The notes: generated from the sequence alone by a model not told the origin. A stretch of DNA of 25,766 nt from Bacilli bacterium (GCA_016297695.1 JAEDGC010000022.1:1-25766), one strand, 5' to 3'. Positions 8,296-16,699 are shown, numbered from the stretch's first letter. Numbers and translations: made by a program.

Positions 8296-8481
8296 TTGAC
8301 AAAAGTTGTTGTTAGTAATGGTAACATTGACGGAGCTTTAAAAAAGTTTAAAGCAAAAGTAGCAAGAAGTGGTGTCCCTTCAGAAATAAAGAAAAGAAAA
8401 TACCATCAAAAACCTGGAGTTAAAAGAAGAGAAGCTTTGAAAGAAGCTAAAAAGAATGCTCATAAACATAGAAGTTATTAA
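8296..8481 (+). CDS. rpsU: 30S ribosomal protein S21
   Basis: Small basic 61-residue protein of the 30S head, involved in initiation. It has the conserved SNGNIDGALKKFKAKVARSGV segment (in parts), then the RKYHQKPGVKRREALKEAKK tail typical of S21. It starts at TTG, set by GGGAGGG six bases upstream. yqeY follows 15 bp later and shares the transcript, the usual Bacillota arrangement. Confidence 0.95.
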   Translation: MTKVVVSNGNIDGALKKFKAKVARSGVPSEIKKRKYHQKPGVKRREALKEAKKNAHKHRSY

Positions 8482-8496
8482 TAGGGGTGAACTGAT

Positions 8497-8937
8497 ATGA
8501 ATATTGAAATTATAAATAATGATATGAAAGAAGCCATGAAAAGTGGTGACAAATTTAAACTTACTGTTCTTAGAATGTTAAAAAGTGCATTACAAAATGA
8601 AAAAATTTCTAAAAATCATGATTTAGATGAAAACGAAATTATAGCAGTAATAAAAAAACAAGTAAAAGTTCGTAAAGATTCTATAAAAGAATATTCTGAA
8701 TACAATCGTATGGATTTAGTAGAAAATTTAGAACATGAGATTGAAATACTTTCTAAATATCTTCCAGAAGAATTATCTGAAAGTGAAATCAATAAAGTTA
8801 TTGATGAAGTATTTGAAAAACTAAAACCAGCATCTATTAAAGATATGGGTAATGTTATGAAAGAATTAAATCCTTTGTTAGCAACTAAAGCAGATATGAG
8901 TATAGTAAGTAAAATTGTAAAAGAAAAATTAAATTAA
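8497..8937 (+). CDS. yqeY: GatB/YqeY domain protein
   Basis: A 146-residue stand-alone YqeY protein, homologous to the C-terminal tRNA-binding tail of GatB; its exact role is not settled. Diagnostic segments are KSGDKFKLTVLRMLKSALQNEKI, in the N-terminal helices, VIKKQVKVRKDSIKEY, LSKYLPEELSESEI, and a C-terminal MGNVMKELNPLLATKADMSIV motif (all given in part). Its length is normal for the family. The gene lies directly after rpsU, as in many Bacillota, with ribosome binding site AGGGGTGA. A terminator follows. Confidence 0.93.
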   Translation: MNIEIINNDMKEAMKSGDKFKLTVLRMLKSALQNEKISKNHDLDENEIIAVIKKQVKVRKDSIKEYSEYNRMDLVENLEHEIEILSKYLPEELSESEINKVIDEVFEKLKPASIKDMGNVMKELNPLLATKADMSIVSKIVKEKLN

Positions 8938-8963
8938 ATACTTAGATACTCTAAGTATTTTTT
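8937..8963 (+). terminator. Intrinsic terminator after yqeY
   Basis: AATACTTAG (8937-8945) pairs with CTAAGTATT (8951-8959) around ATACT, followed by T6. Confidence 0.85.
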
Positions 8964-8989
8964 ATATTAATATAAAAAAGGTGGGTTTT

Positions 8990-9499
8990 ATGAAAAGAAA
9001 AATATTTGTTAGTAAAAATGAAAGAGTTGATATTTATCAATTCATGAGAATGTGTGGGTTAGAATGTGCTTATAAAAGTAATATAAAAATATCACATAAA
9101 ATTATGCAAAGAAAGTTAGAAAGAAGATGGGAAGTATATCCTAATGCTATAATAATACCTCAAAGAGTTGATTATAGTAAAGTAGATAAGGAAGAACTTG
9201 CTAATGGTAATTATTTAGCAGTTATTGATGATTGTGGTAAAGTAATAATTTATAAAAATCCAAGACGTAAAACAGAAAATGATTTATTGGCAGAATTACA
9301 AAAAACAAACGATAAAAAGAAATTAGAGAGAATCCGCCATGCTTTATTAGAAGAATTAGGTTATGAACAAAGTGCATCTGGAGAAATTACTAAAAAAGAA
9401 CAAATAGAGTTTGAACCAGAAGTAACTGAAAAAATAAATAGAAATAACAATGTAATTGAAACAGGTCGTGGAAGAGTTAGAAGATTATTTAAATATTAA
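8990..9499 (+). CDS. Basic hypothetical protein
   Basis: Not recognised. ATG 8990 is chosen because GGTGGG lies just upstream; the open frame reaches GTG 8981, which is inside that ribosome binding site. The 169 residues are soluble with no membrane segment. The N-terminus is basic (MKRKIFVSKNERVDIYQFM) and holds two cysteines (CGLEC), followed by an Arg/Lys-rich helix (KIMQRKLERRW), then a strand-rich middle (NYLAVIDDCGKVIIYK), a charged helix and an Arg-rich tail (GRGRVRRLFKY). The basic ends would suit nucleic acid or ribosome binding, but that is inference. It is a single gene between two hairpins. Confidence 0.7.
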   Translation: MKRKIFVSKNERVDIYQFMRMCGLECAYKSNIKISHKIMQRKLERRWEVYPNAIIIPQRVDYSKVDKEELANGNYLAVIDDCGKVIIYKNPRRKTENDLLAELQKTNDKKKLERIRHALLEELGYEQSASGEITKKEQIEFEPEVTEKINRNNNVIETGRGRVRRLFKY

Positions 9500-9507
9500 A
9501 GTAAATA

Positions 9508-9551
9508 AAAAAGGGAATGGCATTGTGTAAAAAAATTATACCATTTCCTTT
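9508..9551 (+). terminator. Hairpin, probable terminator
   Basis: AAAAGGGAATGG (9508-9519) pairs with CCATTTCCTTTT (9540-9551), 12 bp with one G-U, around a 20-nt loop. The T tract is only four bases, so termination may be weak on this strand; the opposite strand reads into a similar T tract. Confidence 0.6.
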
Positions 9552-9571
9552 TATGCATTTTAGGAGGGCTT

Positions 9572-11695
9572 ATGAAAAAATTTGAAGAGTTAGAAAAAGA
9601 TTTATTGCTATTAGAAGAAAAAGTAGTAGAAACGAATGAATTAGAGAATCTTAGACAATTAGAAAATGATTGTTTTAAATTACAAAAATATTTAATTGGA
9701 ACGAAAAACTATTTACAAAAACAAAGTGATGTGGATTTAAAATATATTAGAAACTTGATTAAAAAAATAAAGGAAATAAATCAAATTAGAATTAAGAAAA
9801 TTAAAAATTTATTAGATATTTCATTTGTAGAAAAAGATGAAAGATGTGTTTGTTCTTCAAAAAAGAATGTAAATTTGCTAATTTTAAATCAAGTAGACAA
9901 AATTATGATGTCCGAAAAAAGCAATGAAGAAAAATTAAAAGAATTAGAAATTTTATCTGAAAAAATAAAGAAAAAAATAGAATTGTTTTCAAAAAAAATG
10001 GAGAAGTTGAAAAAAAACAAAAAAGAAAATTATTCTTCAAAAAAATTTAAAGATTGTCAAGAAAATGAAGAAAAAATAAAAAAACTTTTAATAGAGGTCA
10101 AAACAAGTAAAATTGCTTTACAACAATGCAAAAGCTGTATATCACAGTTAAGAACAAAAAAAATAGAAATAAATTATCCAAAAAACAAAAAAGAAAAAAT
10201 TAAAGTTTTAAAAGATAATCATTTTTATTATTTAATAATTTATGAATTATTAAATAATGATAAGTACTTTTTATTGTTGAAAAAAATAGTTGAAAAAAAT
10301 CCAAAATTTTTAAATGCAAGATTTAATGGAGAACATATTTTATTAGAAATTTTAGATAAATATATATATAATTCTAAAATGGAATTGCTAAATCAAAATA
10401 TAGTTCATATTAATCCTAATTATTATTATTTAATTTTAAAATTATATTTAGATAATGAAGTGGAATTAACAATAGAAGAAAAGAAATTATTTGTAAATCG
10501 ATTAGAAGAGTTTAAAACTTTTATAATTAATAAATATAAAGATAATTTCAAAATTGTTAATCAAATTAATGAATTGCTCAGCACAAAGAAAGAAAAAATA
10601 AATAAAAATATGAATGTAAATATTAATTTATATCAAAATTATTTAATGCAAATAATTCTAAGTACTTCAAAGGATAAAAAAAGAGTCAATCTTACTAAAG
10701 AATATTTAGAAAATATTTCTAAGCGCATTTTAAAATTTAAAGAAACTTTTTTTGAATTAACGCAAAACGAGCCAAGTGAGGACATAATTAAAGAAAATTT
10801 GAATATTTCCTATTATGATATAAGAAACAGTGAATATTTAGGAAATACATTGACTTTTGATAATCAGAAATATGCATTTAATTTAGGATATGATAAAGAT
10901 TATAATATCTATTTTAGGATACATGTTTTAGATACTTCTTTTATTGAAGAAGATAGTATTTGGCATCAAGAAATGAGTAAAACTAATGGTCAAAAAAGAT
11001 TGAATAAGGCTCTTAAATTTAGACTGGATAATTACTATCCCACTATTACTTATCAATTAAAAATATCTCCAAATGGTCATATAGGATCATTTAAAACTTA
11101 TGAAAGTGTAATAAAAATTGATAAAAAAATAAATAATAGCAAATTAATGGAATATAGGAAAGATGAAGAATTAAAAAATTTTATTGGTTACATAAAGTTT
11201 TTAGCAAGTTATTATGACATAGAAATTGAATATATAGATACGAATGTTATTGAAAAAATTATTGATTTTATATTAAATTTAGAATTAAAAGAATATTTTA
11301 TGAAAAATAAAATTCCTACATTATATTTTACAGAAAATGAATTAAGTGAAGAAGATAAATATATTATTCATAATAAATTATGTTATTATTTAGGGAAAAT
11401 ACCTAAAAATGAAGCGCATGAGCTTTATAGAAATTTAAATGAGGCTTTTATTAGTAGATTTTATTCAATCGATGCAAATGAAAATAGTAAGATTGAGCTT
11501 AATTCTAAAAATATAATTGGTTATAATACAATAAAAATTCTAAAAGCATTTTTAAATGGCTATTTATCAAACGAATTAGAAAACACATATATAACTATAT
11601 TTGAAGAAATTGAAAAAAATATGAATAATGAAAGTTTATTTACAGATTATGAAACACAAAAACAAACAAAATTAAAAAAAAGAAAAAAGGTATAA
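9572..11695 (+). CDS. Large coiled-coil protein with putative degenerate RNase II (RNB)-like C-terminal half
   Basis: No family is certain. Residues 1-200 are Lys/Glu-rich coiled coil with several cysteines (CVC at 92, C-K-S-C at 186-189), and ~210-400 are helical. From ~415 to ~680 the pattern follows the RNB fold of RNase II/R: DIRNSEYLGNTLTFD corresponds to the segment before the active site, IYFRIHVLDTSF (447-458) to the gVHIADVSH strand, ITYQLKISPNGHIG and YESVIKID (510-517) to the following strands, and IPTLYF to the later iPxLyR segment. The Asp cluster (D-x-x-x-x-x-D-x-D-D) that should precede the HIADVS strand is missing: the aligned stretch is FDNQKYAFNLGY. If correct, this is a catalytically inactive RNA-binding relative. 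No start problem: ATG behind AGGAGGG. Confidence 0.5.
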   Translation: MKKFEELEKDLLLLEEKVVETNELENLRQLENDCFKLQKYLIGTKNYLQKQSDVDLKYIRNLIKKIKEINQIRIKKIKNLLDISFVEKDERCVCSSKKNVNLLILNQVDKIMMSEKSNEEKLKELEILSEKIKKKIELFSKKMEKLKKNKKENYSSKKFKDCQENEEKIKKLLIEVKTSKIALQQCKSCISQLRTKKIEINYPKNKKEKIKVLKDNHFYYLIIYELLNNDKYFLLLKKIVEKNPKFLNARFNGEHILLEILDKYIYNSKMELLNQNIVHINPNYYYLILKLYLDNEVELTIEEKKLFVNRLEEFKTFIINKYKDNFKIVNQINELLSTKKEKINKNMNVNINLYQNYLMQIILSTSKDKKRVNLTKEYLENISKRILKFKETFFELTQNEPSEDIIKENLNISYYDIRNSEYLGNTLTFDNQKYAFNLGYDKDYNIYFRIHVLDTSFIEEDSIWHQEMSKTNGQKRLNKALKFRLDNYYPTITYQLKISPNGHIGSFKTYESVIKIDKKINNSKLMEYRKDEELKNFIGYIKFLASYYDIEIEYIDTNVIEKIIDFILNLELKEYFMKNKIPTLYFTENELSEEDKYIIHNKLCYYLGKIPKNEAHELYRNLNEAFISRFYSIDANENSKIELNSKNIIGYNTIKILKAFLNGYLSNELENTYITIFEEIEKNMNNESLFTDYETQKQTKLKKRKKV

Positions 11696-11733
11696 TACAA
11701 AGCTATAACAAAGAGAAAATTGAAAGGATTTAA

Positions 11734-11762
11734 TTGACATTTATTTAAAATAATTATAAAAT
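11734..11762 (+). promoter_or_regulatory. Sigma-A type promoter for the thrS operon
   Basis: A consensus TTGACA (11734-11739), a 17-bp spacer, and TAAAAT (11757-11762). It drives the T-box leader. Confidence 0.85.
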
Positions 11763-11768
11763 GAACTT

Positions 11769-11969
11769 GTAAATATTTTGATTAGGACAAGATTATTAAA
11801 TGATTTATTTTAGAGAGTCTATGGTTGGTGAAAATAGATTAATAGTTTAATAGTTACTACCTATGAATTGAACTCGAAAGAGATTTCCGGTTAATAGCCG
11901 TTATAATAATTAAGTTAATATAAGGATGGTACCGTGTTAATTCACTCCTTTGGTATCGTTCTTTTTTTT
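11769..11969 (+). promoter_or_regulatory. T-box riboswitch leader (tRNA-sensing) with terminator
   Basis: The leader contains the GAGAG and GGTTGGTG elements of Stem I (~11812-11830) and the T-box core TGGTACCGTG (11927-11936), which matches the UGGNACCGYG consensus and can pair with the NCCA end of uncharged tRNA (variable base U, so a discriminator A). A terminator stem GGATGGTACC (11924-11933) / GGTATCGTTC (11952-11961) is followed by T8. The specifier codon cannot be fixed by eye: ACT (11872-11874) would suit threonine, but other registers exist. The next genes are a 75-aa ORF and thrS, so threonine starvation is the expected signal. Confidence 0.9.
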
Positions 11970-11994
11970 ATTTTAGAAAGAAAGGAAATATTGT

Positions 11995-12222
11995 ATGGAT
12001 AAAAAAGTAGTATATAAAGATACAATGAAATCATTAGACCAAATAGAGGAAAAAATTAAAAATAATCCTAATTTGTCTGAAGAAAAAAAATTACAAATGC
12101 TTAAGGAAAATGAAAAACAAAGAGAAGTAGTTAAAGGTTGGTTTCAAGGTGTTATAAAAGAATTAGAAGATGAAAAATTAGAAATGGAAGGAAGAAAAAA
12201 TGATAAATATCAAAGAAGATGA
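11995..12222 (+). CDS. Small helical protein between the T-box and thrS
   Basis: A 75-residue, highly charged, Lys/Glu-rich protein, predicted to be almost all helix, with one aromatic patch (GWFQGVI) near residue 50. No family is recognised. It is the first gene after the T-box terminator, behind AAGGAAAT, and ends in TGA inside the start of thrS (23-bp overlap), so translation of thrS is likely coupled to it. It occupies the position where the N-terminal TGS domain of ThrRS would be encoded but does not resemble a TGS domain, which is strand-rich. It could be a leader peptide used for coupling or a ThrRS partner; nothing in the sequence decides. Confidence 0.6.
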   Translation: MDKKVVYKDTMKSLDQIEEKIKNNPNLSEEKKLQMLKENEKQREVVKGWFQGVIKELEDEKLEMEGRKNDKYQRR

Positions 12223-13948
12223 AAGATTAAATAAATTAAATCATAGCTGTGCTCATTTGATGGCACAAGCTGTTAAACATTTATATCCTGAAGCTAAATT
12301 TTGGGTTGGACCTGTAATTGAAGAAGGTTTTTACTATGATATTGATTTAGGAGAAGAAAAAATCAAAGAAGAAGATTTAGAAAGAATTTCTAAAGAAATG
12401 AAAAAAATAGTTAAAGATGGTAAAAGAATTGTAAGACATGAAATATCTAAAGATGAAGCATTAGAAATGTTTAAAGATGATCCTTATAAGATTGATTTAA
12501 TATCTAGAATGGATGAAAAAGATACAGTTATTTCATGTTATTCTCAAGGTGATTTTACTGATCTTTGTCGTGGACCACATGTTGAAACAGTTAAAGAATG
12601 TAAATATTTTAAATTATTAAAATTTAGTGGTGCTTACTTTAAAGGTGATTCTAATAATCAAATGCTTCAAAGAATTTATGGTATATGTTTTGATACTGAA
12701 GAAGATTTAAATAAACATTTACAAGAATTAGAAGATGCTAAAAATAGAGATCATAGGAAAATTGGTAAAGATTTAGGAATTTATATGATGGATGATTTAA
12801 TAGGAAAAGGACTACCAATGTATTTACCTAATGGATTTATTTTATGGAATGAATTAGAAAATTATATTAGAAATAAAGAAATTAAAAGAGGATATAAACA
12901 TGTTCAGACCCCTCCTTTAGGAAATGTTGAACTTTACAAAACTTCTGGACATTGGGAACATTATAAAGATTCTATGTTTCCTAAAATGGAAGTTGAAGGA
13001 GAAGAGTTTGTTCTTCGTCCAATGAATTGTCCTCATCATATGGTAATTTATGGAAATGATATTCATTCGTATCGTGATTTACCTCTTCGTATTGCAGAAA
13101 TAGCAAGAGATTGTCGTTTTGAAGCAAGCGGAGCATTAAAAGGAATTGAAAGAGTGCGAACATTCTGTCAAAATGATTCACATATTTTCTGTACTTTAGA
13201 ACAAGTTGAAAGTGAATTTAAAGGTGTTGTTGATTTGATTTTAGAAGTTTATAAAGAACTAGGAATCAATAATTATCGTTTTGAATTGTCACTTCGTGAC
13301 AAAGAAGATACTGTTAAATACCATCCAGACGATGAAATGTGGGATAAAGCAGAAACTATGTTAAGACAAGTTTTAAATGATATAGGTGTAGAATATGTAG
13401 AAAAAATAGGAGAAGCAGCATTCTATGGACCAAAACTTGACGTCCAAGTAAAACCAGCTGTTGGAAATGAAATTACATTATCTACATGTCAATTAGATTT
13501 TTGCTTGCCAGCAAAATTTAATTTGAATTATATTGATAAAAATGGTGAAAAGCAAACTCCAGTAGTACTTCATAGAGCAGTATTTGGATCAATTGATAGA
13601 TTTATTGCATACTATTTAGAAGAAACAAAAGGTGCACTTCCTGTATGGATGAGTCCAGTTCAAGTAAATATTTTACCCGTTAATAATAAATATCATGAAG
13701 AATATGCTAAAGAAGTATATAATAAATTAATTGAAGAAAATATTAGGGTAGAACTAGATAATCGTGATGAAAAAGTTGGATATCGCATGCGTGAGAGTGT
13801 TATAAGAAAAATTCCTTATGCATTAATATTAGGACAAAAAGAAGTAGATGAAAAAACAATATCTTATCGTAAATATGGAAGTGAAGAAACTATTACGATA
13901 AGTCAAGAAGAATTTATTAATTTAATAAATAAAGAAATGAGAAAATAA
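12200..13948 (+). CDS. thrS: Threonyl-tRNA synthetase lacking the TGS domain
   Basis: Class II aminoacyl-tRNA synthetase that charges tRNA-Thr. The 582 residues begin directly with the editing domain: H15-x-x-x-H19 (HSCAH), and C123-R-G-P-H127, the conserved residues that clear Ser-tRNA-Thr. The catalytic core keeps motif 1, the zinc ligand Cys277 (PMNCPHH), motif 2 (RFEASGALKG), the zinc ligand His328 and motif 3 with the third ligand His (VLHRAVFGSIDR), then the anticodon-binding domain. Against the ~640-residue Escherichia coli/Bacillus enzymes, about 58 N-terminal residues (the TGS domain) are absent. ATG 12200 follows AAGGAAGAA; the frame has no upstream TGS-like coding. Controlled by the T-box upstream. 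Confidence 0.96.
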   Translation: MINIKEDERLNKLNHSCAHLMAQAVKHLYPEAKFWVGPVIEEGFYYDIDLGEEKIKEEDLERISKEMKKIVKDGKRIVRHEISKDEALEMFKDDPYKIDLISRMDEKDTVISCYSQGDFTDLCRGPHVETVKECKYFKLLKFSGAYFKGDSNNQMLQRIYGICFDTEEDLNKHLQELEDAKNRDHRKIGKDLGIYMMDDLIGKGLPMYLPNGFILWNELENYIRNKEIKRGYKHVQTPPLGNVELYKTSGHWEHYKDSMFPKMEVEGEEFVLRPMNCPHHMVIYGNDIHSYRDLPLRIAEIARDCRFEASGALKGIERVRTFCQNDSHIFCTLEQVESEFKGVVDLILEVYKELGINNYRFELSLRDKEDTVKYHPDDEMWDKAETMLRQVLNDIGVEYVEKIGEAAFYGPKLDVQVKPAVGNEITLSTCQLDFCLPAKFNLNYIDKNGEKQTPVVLHRAVFGSIDRFIAYYLEETKGALPVWMSPVQVNILPVNNKYHEEYAKEVYNKLIEENIRVELDNRDEKVGYRMRESVIRKIPYALILGQKEVDEKTISYRKYGSEETITISQEEFINLINKEMRK

Positions 13949-13950
13949 TT

Positions 13951-14427
13951 ATGAATTATAGTGAAGATAATATTTTAACAAATTCAGCTCTTTTAATAAT
14001 TTATAAAGATGGAAATTTTACTTTAATACCAAAAATGAAAGGATTCGATTGTCACATTAATTATATTGATTATGAAATAAGAACAAATAATAATTTGAAA
14101 TTATCTGAGTTATTAAACGAAAGCGATATAAAATCAGTATTAGATAATCCATATGAATTTCTAAAAATAATTAATTCTTTAACATTAAATGGAAATATTT
14201 TATTAACAAATTTTGCATGTAATTATGTCGGACCAACAAATTATTTTAGTGCGTATCTTCCAGAAAATATAAGTGAAGAACAATATAAAACTATTAATAA
14301 CTTAAAGCTATATTTAAAAGAATTAGAATTTGATCATATTGCTCAATACAATTTGGAATATAAAAGAGTTAAAGGTATTGAAAGCCTTGATTTATTAGAA
14401 GTGATAAATAAAAAAATAGGCAGATAA
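13951..14427 (+). CDS. Hypothetical protein downstream of thrS
   Basis: Not recognised. It starts 2 bp after the thrS stop with no good ribosome binding site of its own, so it is probably translated by reinitiation after thrS and falls under the same T-box. The 158 residues are soluble, with a strand-rich N-terminal half (ALLIIYKDGNFTLIPKMKG) and a helical C-terminal half (KTINNLKLYLKELEF). No catalytic motif is evident. Co-regulation with a synthetase suggests, but does not show, a translation-linked role. Confidence 0.65.
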   Translation: MNYSEDNILTNSALLIIYKDGNFTLIPKMKGFDCHINYIDYEIRTNNNLKLSELLNESDIKSVLDNPYEFLKIINSLTLNGNILLTNFACNYVGPTNYFSAYLPENISEEQYKTINNLKLYLKELEFDHIAQYNLEYKRVKGIESLDLLEVINKKIGR

Positions 14428-14512
14428 CCATTGATAAAATTACATTAATAGAAAAAGAAAAAAATAATTAGGTAAAAATAGCAAATATAAAAATATATTC
14501 TATTTATATTAG

Positions 14513-14548
14513 AAAGTTATAAATAAAGATTTTTTATAACTTTTTTAT
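14513..14548 (+). terminator. Intrinsic terminator of the thrS operon
   Basis: AAAGTTATAAA (14513-14523) pairs with TTTATAACTTT (14533-14543), followed by further T. Confidence 0.75.
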
Positions 14549-14663
14549 TTTTGACTAAAATAATAAAAAAATTTTTTGAATATTATTGCTAAAAACATAA
14601 AGATTGAAAATATTAAGGCTTGATTATCTGAAAAATATAGTTTACAAATTAATTGACATAGTT

Positions 14664-14692
14664 TTGACAAAAATGAAAGAATATGTTAAAAT
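14664..14692 (+). promoter_or_regulatory. Consensus promoter of the 14.7-16.7 kb operon
   Basis: TTGACA (14664-14669), 17 bp, TAAAAT (14687-14692). Another TTGACA lies at 14653-14658 without a matching -10. The 12-mer ATTGTCGTATAA follows at 14691-14702, identical to one at the mraY promoter. Confidence 0.85.
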
Positions 14693-14746
14693 TGTCGTAT
14701 AAAGTAGGTAGTTATATTGCTTTAAAGTGAAAGAATGGTGTTTTTT

Positions 14747-15100
14747 ATGGATGTTAAAAATATATATTATTTATATGGATTTGTAAATGTAGATGGAACT
14801 TTTGTGAATAATCCAAATTATAAAACCTATGTAGCTGAATGTAAAATAGGCAATAATAATGGATATTCTTTTTATTCTTTTTTAACTGTAAAGACTATTA
14901 ATTATAATGAAAAAACTACTGAAAAGCCAAATACAAATATAATTAAATTAGAAAATTTAATAGATTTAATAGAAGATCCAAATGTTACTGTAAAAAAAAT
15001 TGATCCAGAAAATGCAATCAAATATAAAGATTTTTTTGAATTGCTTTATAATACTCAAGAGAATTTTTGGTTAGAAGAAATTGGAAGGAAAAATGTTTAA
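14747..15100 (+). CDS. Hypothetical protein, first gene of a two-gene operon
   Basis: Not recognised. ATG 14747 is preferred (GGTG seven bases upstream, as at 8990); the open frame starts at ATG 14735, which would put the ribosome binding site inside the gene. About 117 residues, soluble, with Tyr/Asn-rich strands (YYLYGFVNVDGTF, GYSFYSFLTVKTI) and a helical C-terminus. The stop overlaps the next start (TAATG at 15098-15102), so the two products are made together. Confidence 0.65.
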   Translation: MDVKNIYYLYGFVNVDGTFVNNPNYKTYVAECKIGNNNGYSFYSFLTVKTINYNEKTTEKPNTNIIKLENLIDLIEDPNVTVKKIDPENAIKYKDFFELLYNTQENFWLEEIGRKNV

Positions 15101-16677
15101 TGGACAAGGTAATTCAAAGAATTATTGAAGATATTAATTCAAAAAATGATTGGACTTTAAATGAAAAGATTAGATATGCATATTTAGAACTTGGAAAAAA
15201 TGTTCATTTAAACACTGAGTTTTTCTATTCTTTATATGGACTTATGCATGATGATTATAAATTATCTTTCCAAGAACTTAAAAAAATATATGATAATATG
15301 AATCCAACTTATGATGTTATTTGTAAAGATTGTTCTAGAATGTTAAAAATGATATTTGATGGTTGTAATATAAAATCTGAAATTAAAGAAACTATTGAAG
15401 TTGATCATTATTATATAGAAAATGAAAGATTTGATATTCAACATTTTTTTAATGCGGTTGAAGGAGATAATAAAGAAATTTTTTTCTTATCATTAGTATT
15501 AGATATTCCATTAATTCAATTAGGTTTAAAAACAGAACATTTTGCTACTAATGTTGTATATATAGACGATAAAGGAAATCAAGTTTACAAGGGAGAAGAA
15601 ATAAAAAATACAGTTTTAACTCCTAGTTATATTAAAAGTATTGATGATAAAATTGGTTATTTATCATTGAAATTTCAAGATGATAAAGAAAAAGCTGATT
15701 ATGTTAATTTTGCTTTTGAAAAATTAGCAGAATCAAATCGAAGAAATAAAATGTATTATTCTATGGTAGCTTTAAATTCAAACAATGAATTTTATAAAGG
15801 ATTAATAGATGTGATGAGTGAAGAAAGAGATAGTTTATCCGTTCAATTATATAAAGTAGATAAGAATAAAGTTAAAGAAATAAAAAAATATGTTTGTTTA
15901 AGTATTAAAAATAAAATTAAAGAAAGTATTTTACCAACGCAATCAGAAATATATGAGTTTAATAGTTCTTTTAATAGTCAAAATTATTTAGAATGTATAA
16001 AGAGTTTAGATAAAGTATTGAAAAATAATAATTATGAATCTGATGATGGTCAATTTAGTTTAAAATCATTAATAACTAGTAGTGAAAAGTTATTTAAAGT
16101 TTTAGATAAAATACCAGAATGTATAACGTATTTACCTGAAGAACTTGATAAATTAAAAAATATGTTAAATTTATATATTTTTAAAATTGCTAGTGTTTAT
16201 ATTCCAAAAGATTATCGACCTGAAGCTGGATATATTTATTCAAATAAATATTTAGAAAATAAATTAAAATTATTATTTCCAATAGTTTTTGGCTTTAACA
16301 ATGATACAGATTTTACCCACATGAAAATTGGTGAAAAAGGAGTAATTATTTCTCGAGTAATGCATGCCTTATTTCCAGAACTTACAAATGATAAAACAAT
16401 TGAAAGAAAGAAAGAAGATCCTGTTGAGAATCGAATTAATACATGTATGATGTATGACAAAAAAGAGGGATTGTATAAACTTGTATTAAATATTGAACCA
16501 ACAGATCAAGATAACGATATTGTATTAATTTATAATTTTAATGACGGATATAATTATTTTGAAGAACAAGATATTTCTATTTTAGAAATGAAGTGTGATA
16601 CACAAAGATATATGTTATTTTCTAAAAAACTTAGTATTCCGGCAGAACAAAATATTGAAGAAAAAATAAAAAAATAA
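15100..16677 (+). CDS. Transglutaminase-like (papain-fold) protein
   Basis: Starts at ATG 15100, overlapping the previous stop and behind GGAAGGAA; the frame is open further up to 15067 but lacks a ribosome binding site. In 525 residues the N-terminal third fits a transglutaminase-like cysteine protein: KIRYAYLELGKNVHLNTEF is the usual lead-in, VICKDCSRMLKMIFDGCNIKSEI (in parts) carries candidate nucleophile Cys75 or Cys78 at the helix start, DIQHFFNAVEGDNKEIFFLS has His115, and LSLVLDIPLIQLGLKTEHF has Asp135, completing a Cys-His-Asp set. The remaining ~370 residues are helical then strand-rich and not recognised. No signal peptide, so it is probably cytoplasmic. It could be a protease, crosslinker or inactive binder; substrate unknown. 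Confidence 0.6.
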   Translation: MDKVIQRIIEDINSKNDWTLNEKIRYAYLELGKNVHLNTEFFYSLYGLMHDDYKLSFQELKKIYDNMNPTYDVICKDCSRMLKMIFDGCNIKSEIKETIEVDHYYIENERFDIQHFFNAVEGDNKEIFFLSLVLDIPLIQLGLKTEHFATNVVYIDDKGNQVYKGEEIKNTVLTPSYIKSIDDKIGYLSLKFQDDKEKADYVNFAFEKLAESNRRNKMYYSMVALNSNNEFYKGLIDVMSEERDSLSVQLYKVDKNKVKEIKKYVCLSIKNKIKESILPTQSEIYEFNSSFNSQNYLECIKSLDKVLKNNNYESDDGQFSLKSLITSSEKLFKVLDKIPECITYLPEELDKLKNMLNLYIFKIASVYIPKDYRPEAGYIYSNKYLENKLKLLFPIVFGFNNDTDFTHMKIGEKGVIISRVMHALFPELTNDKTIERKKEDPVENRINTCMMYDKKEGLYKLVLNIEPTDQDNDIVLIYNFNDGYNYFEEQDISILEMKCDTQRYMLFSKKLSIPAEQNIEEKIKK

Positions 16678-16699
16678 ACCAGAATTAATTTTCTGGTTT
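16676..16699. terminator. Bidirectional terminator between convergent genes
   Basis: AAACCAGAA (16676-16684) and TTCTGGTTT (16691-16699) form a 9-bp stem with A-rich DNA on the left and T on the right, serving both the plus-strand operon and the minus-strand HIT gene. Confidence 0.85.

Larger units (their letters stand above)
14428..14746. other. Intergenic region with terminator and promoter
   Basis: This ~320-bp gap has no convincing gene. It holds the terminator at 14513-14548, an AT-rich stretch with no structure I can identify, and the promoter at 14664-14692 with the start of the next transcript. Confidence 0.6.

Noticed and set aside
12200..13948. Use of the Mycoplasma code (TGA as Trp)
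   Set aside because: Conserved genes use TGG for Trp and have no internal TGA, and the gene at 11995 ends in TGA, so the standard code fits.
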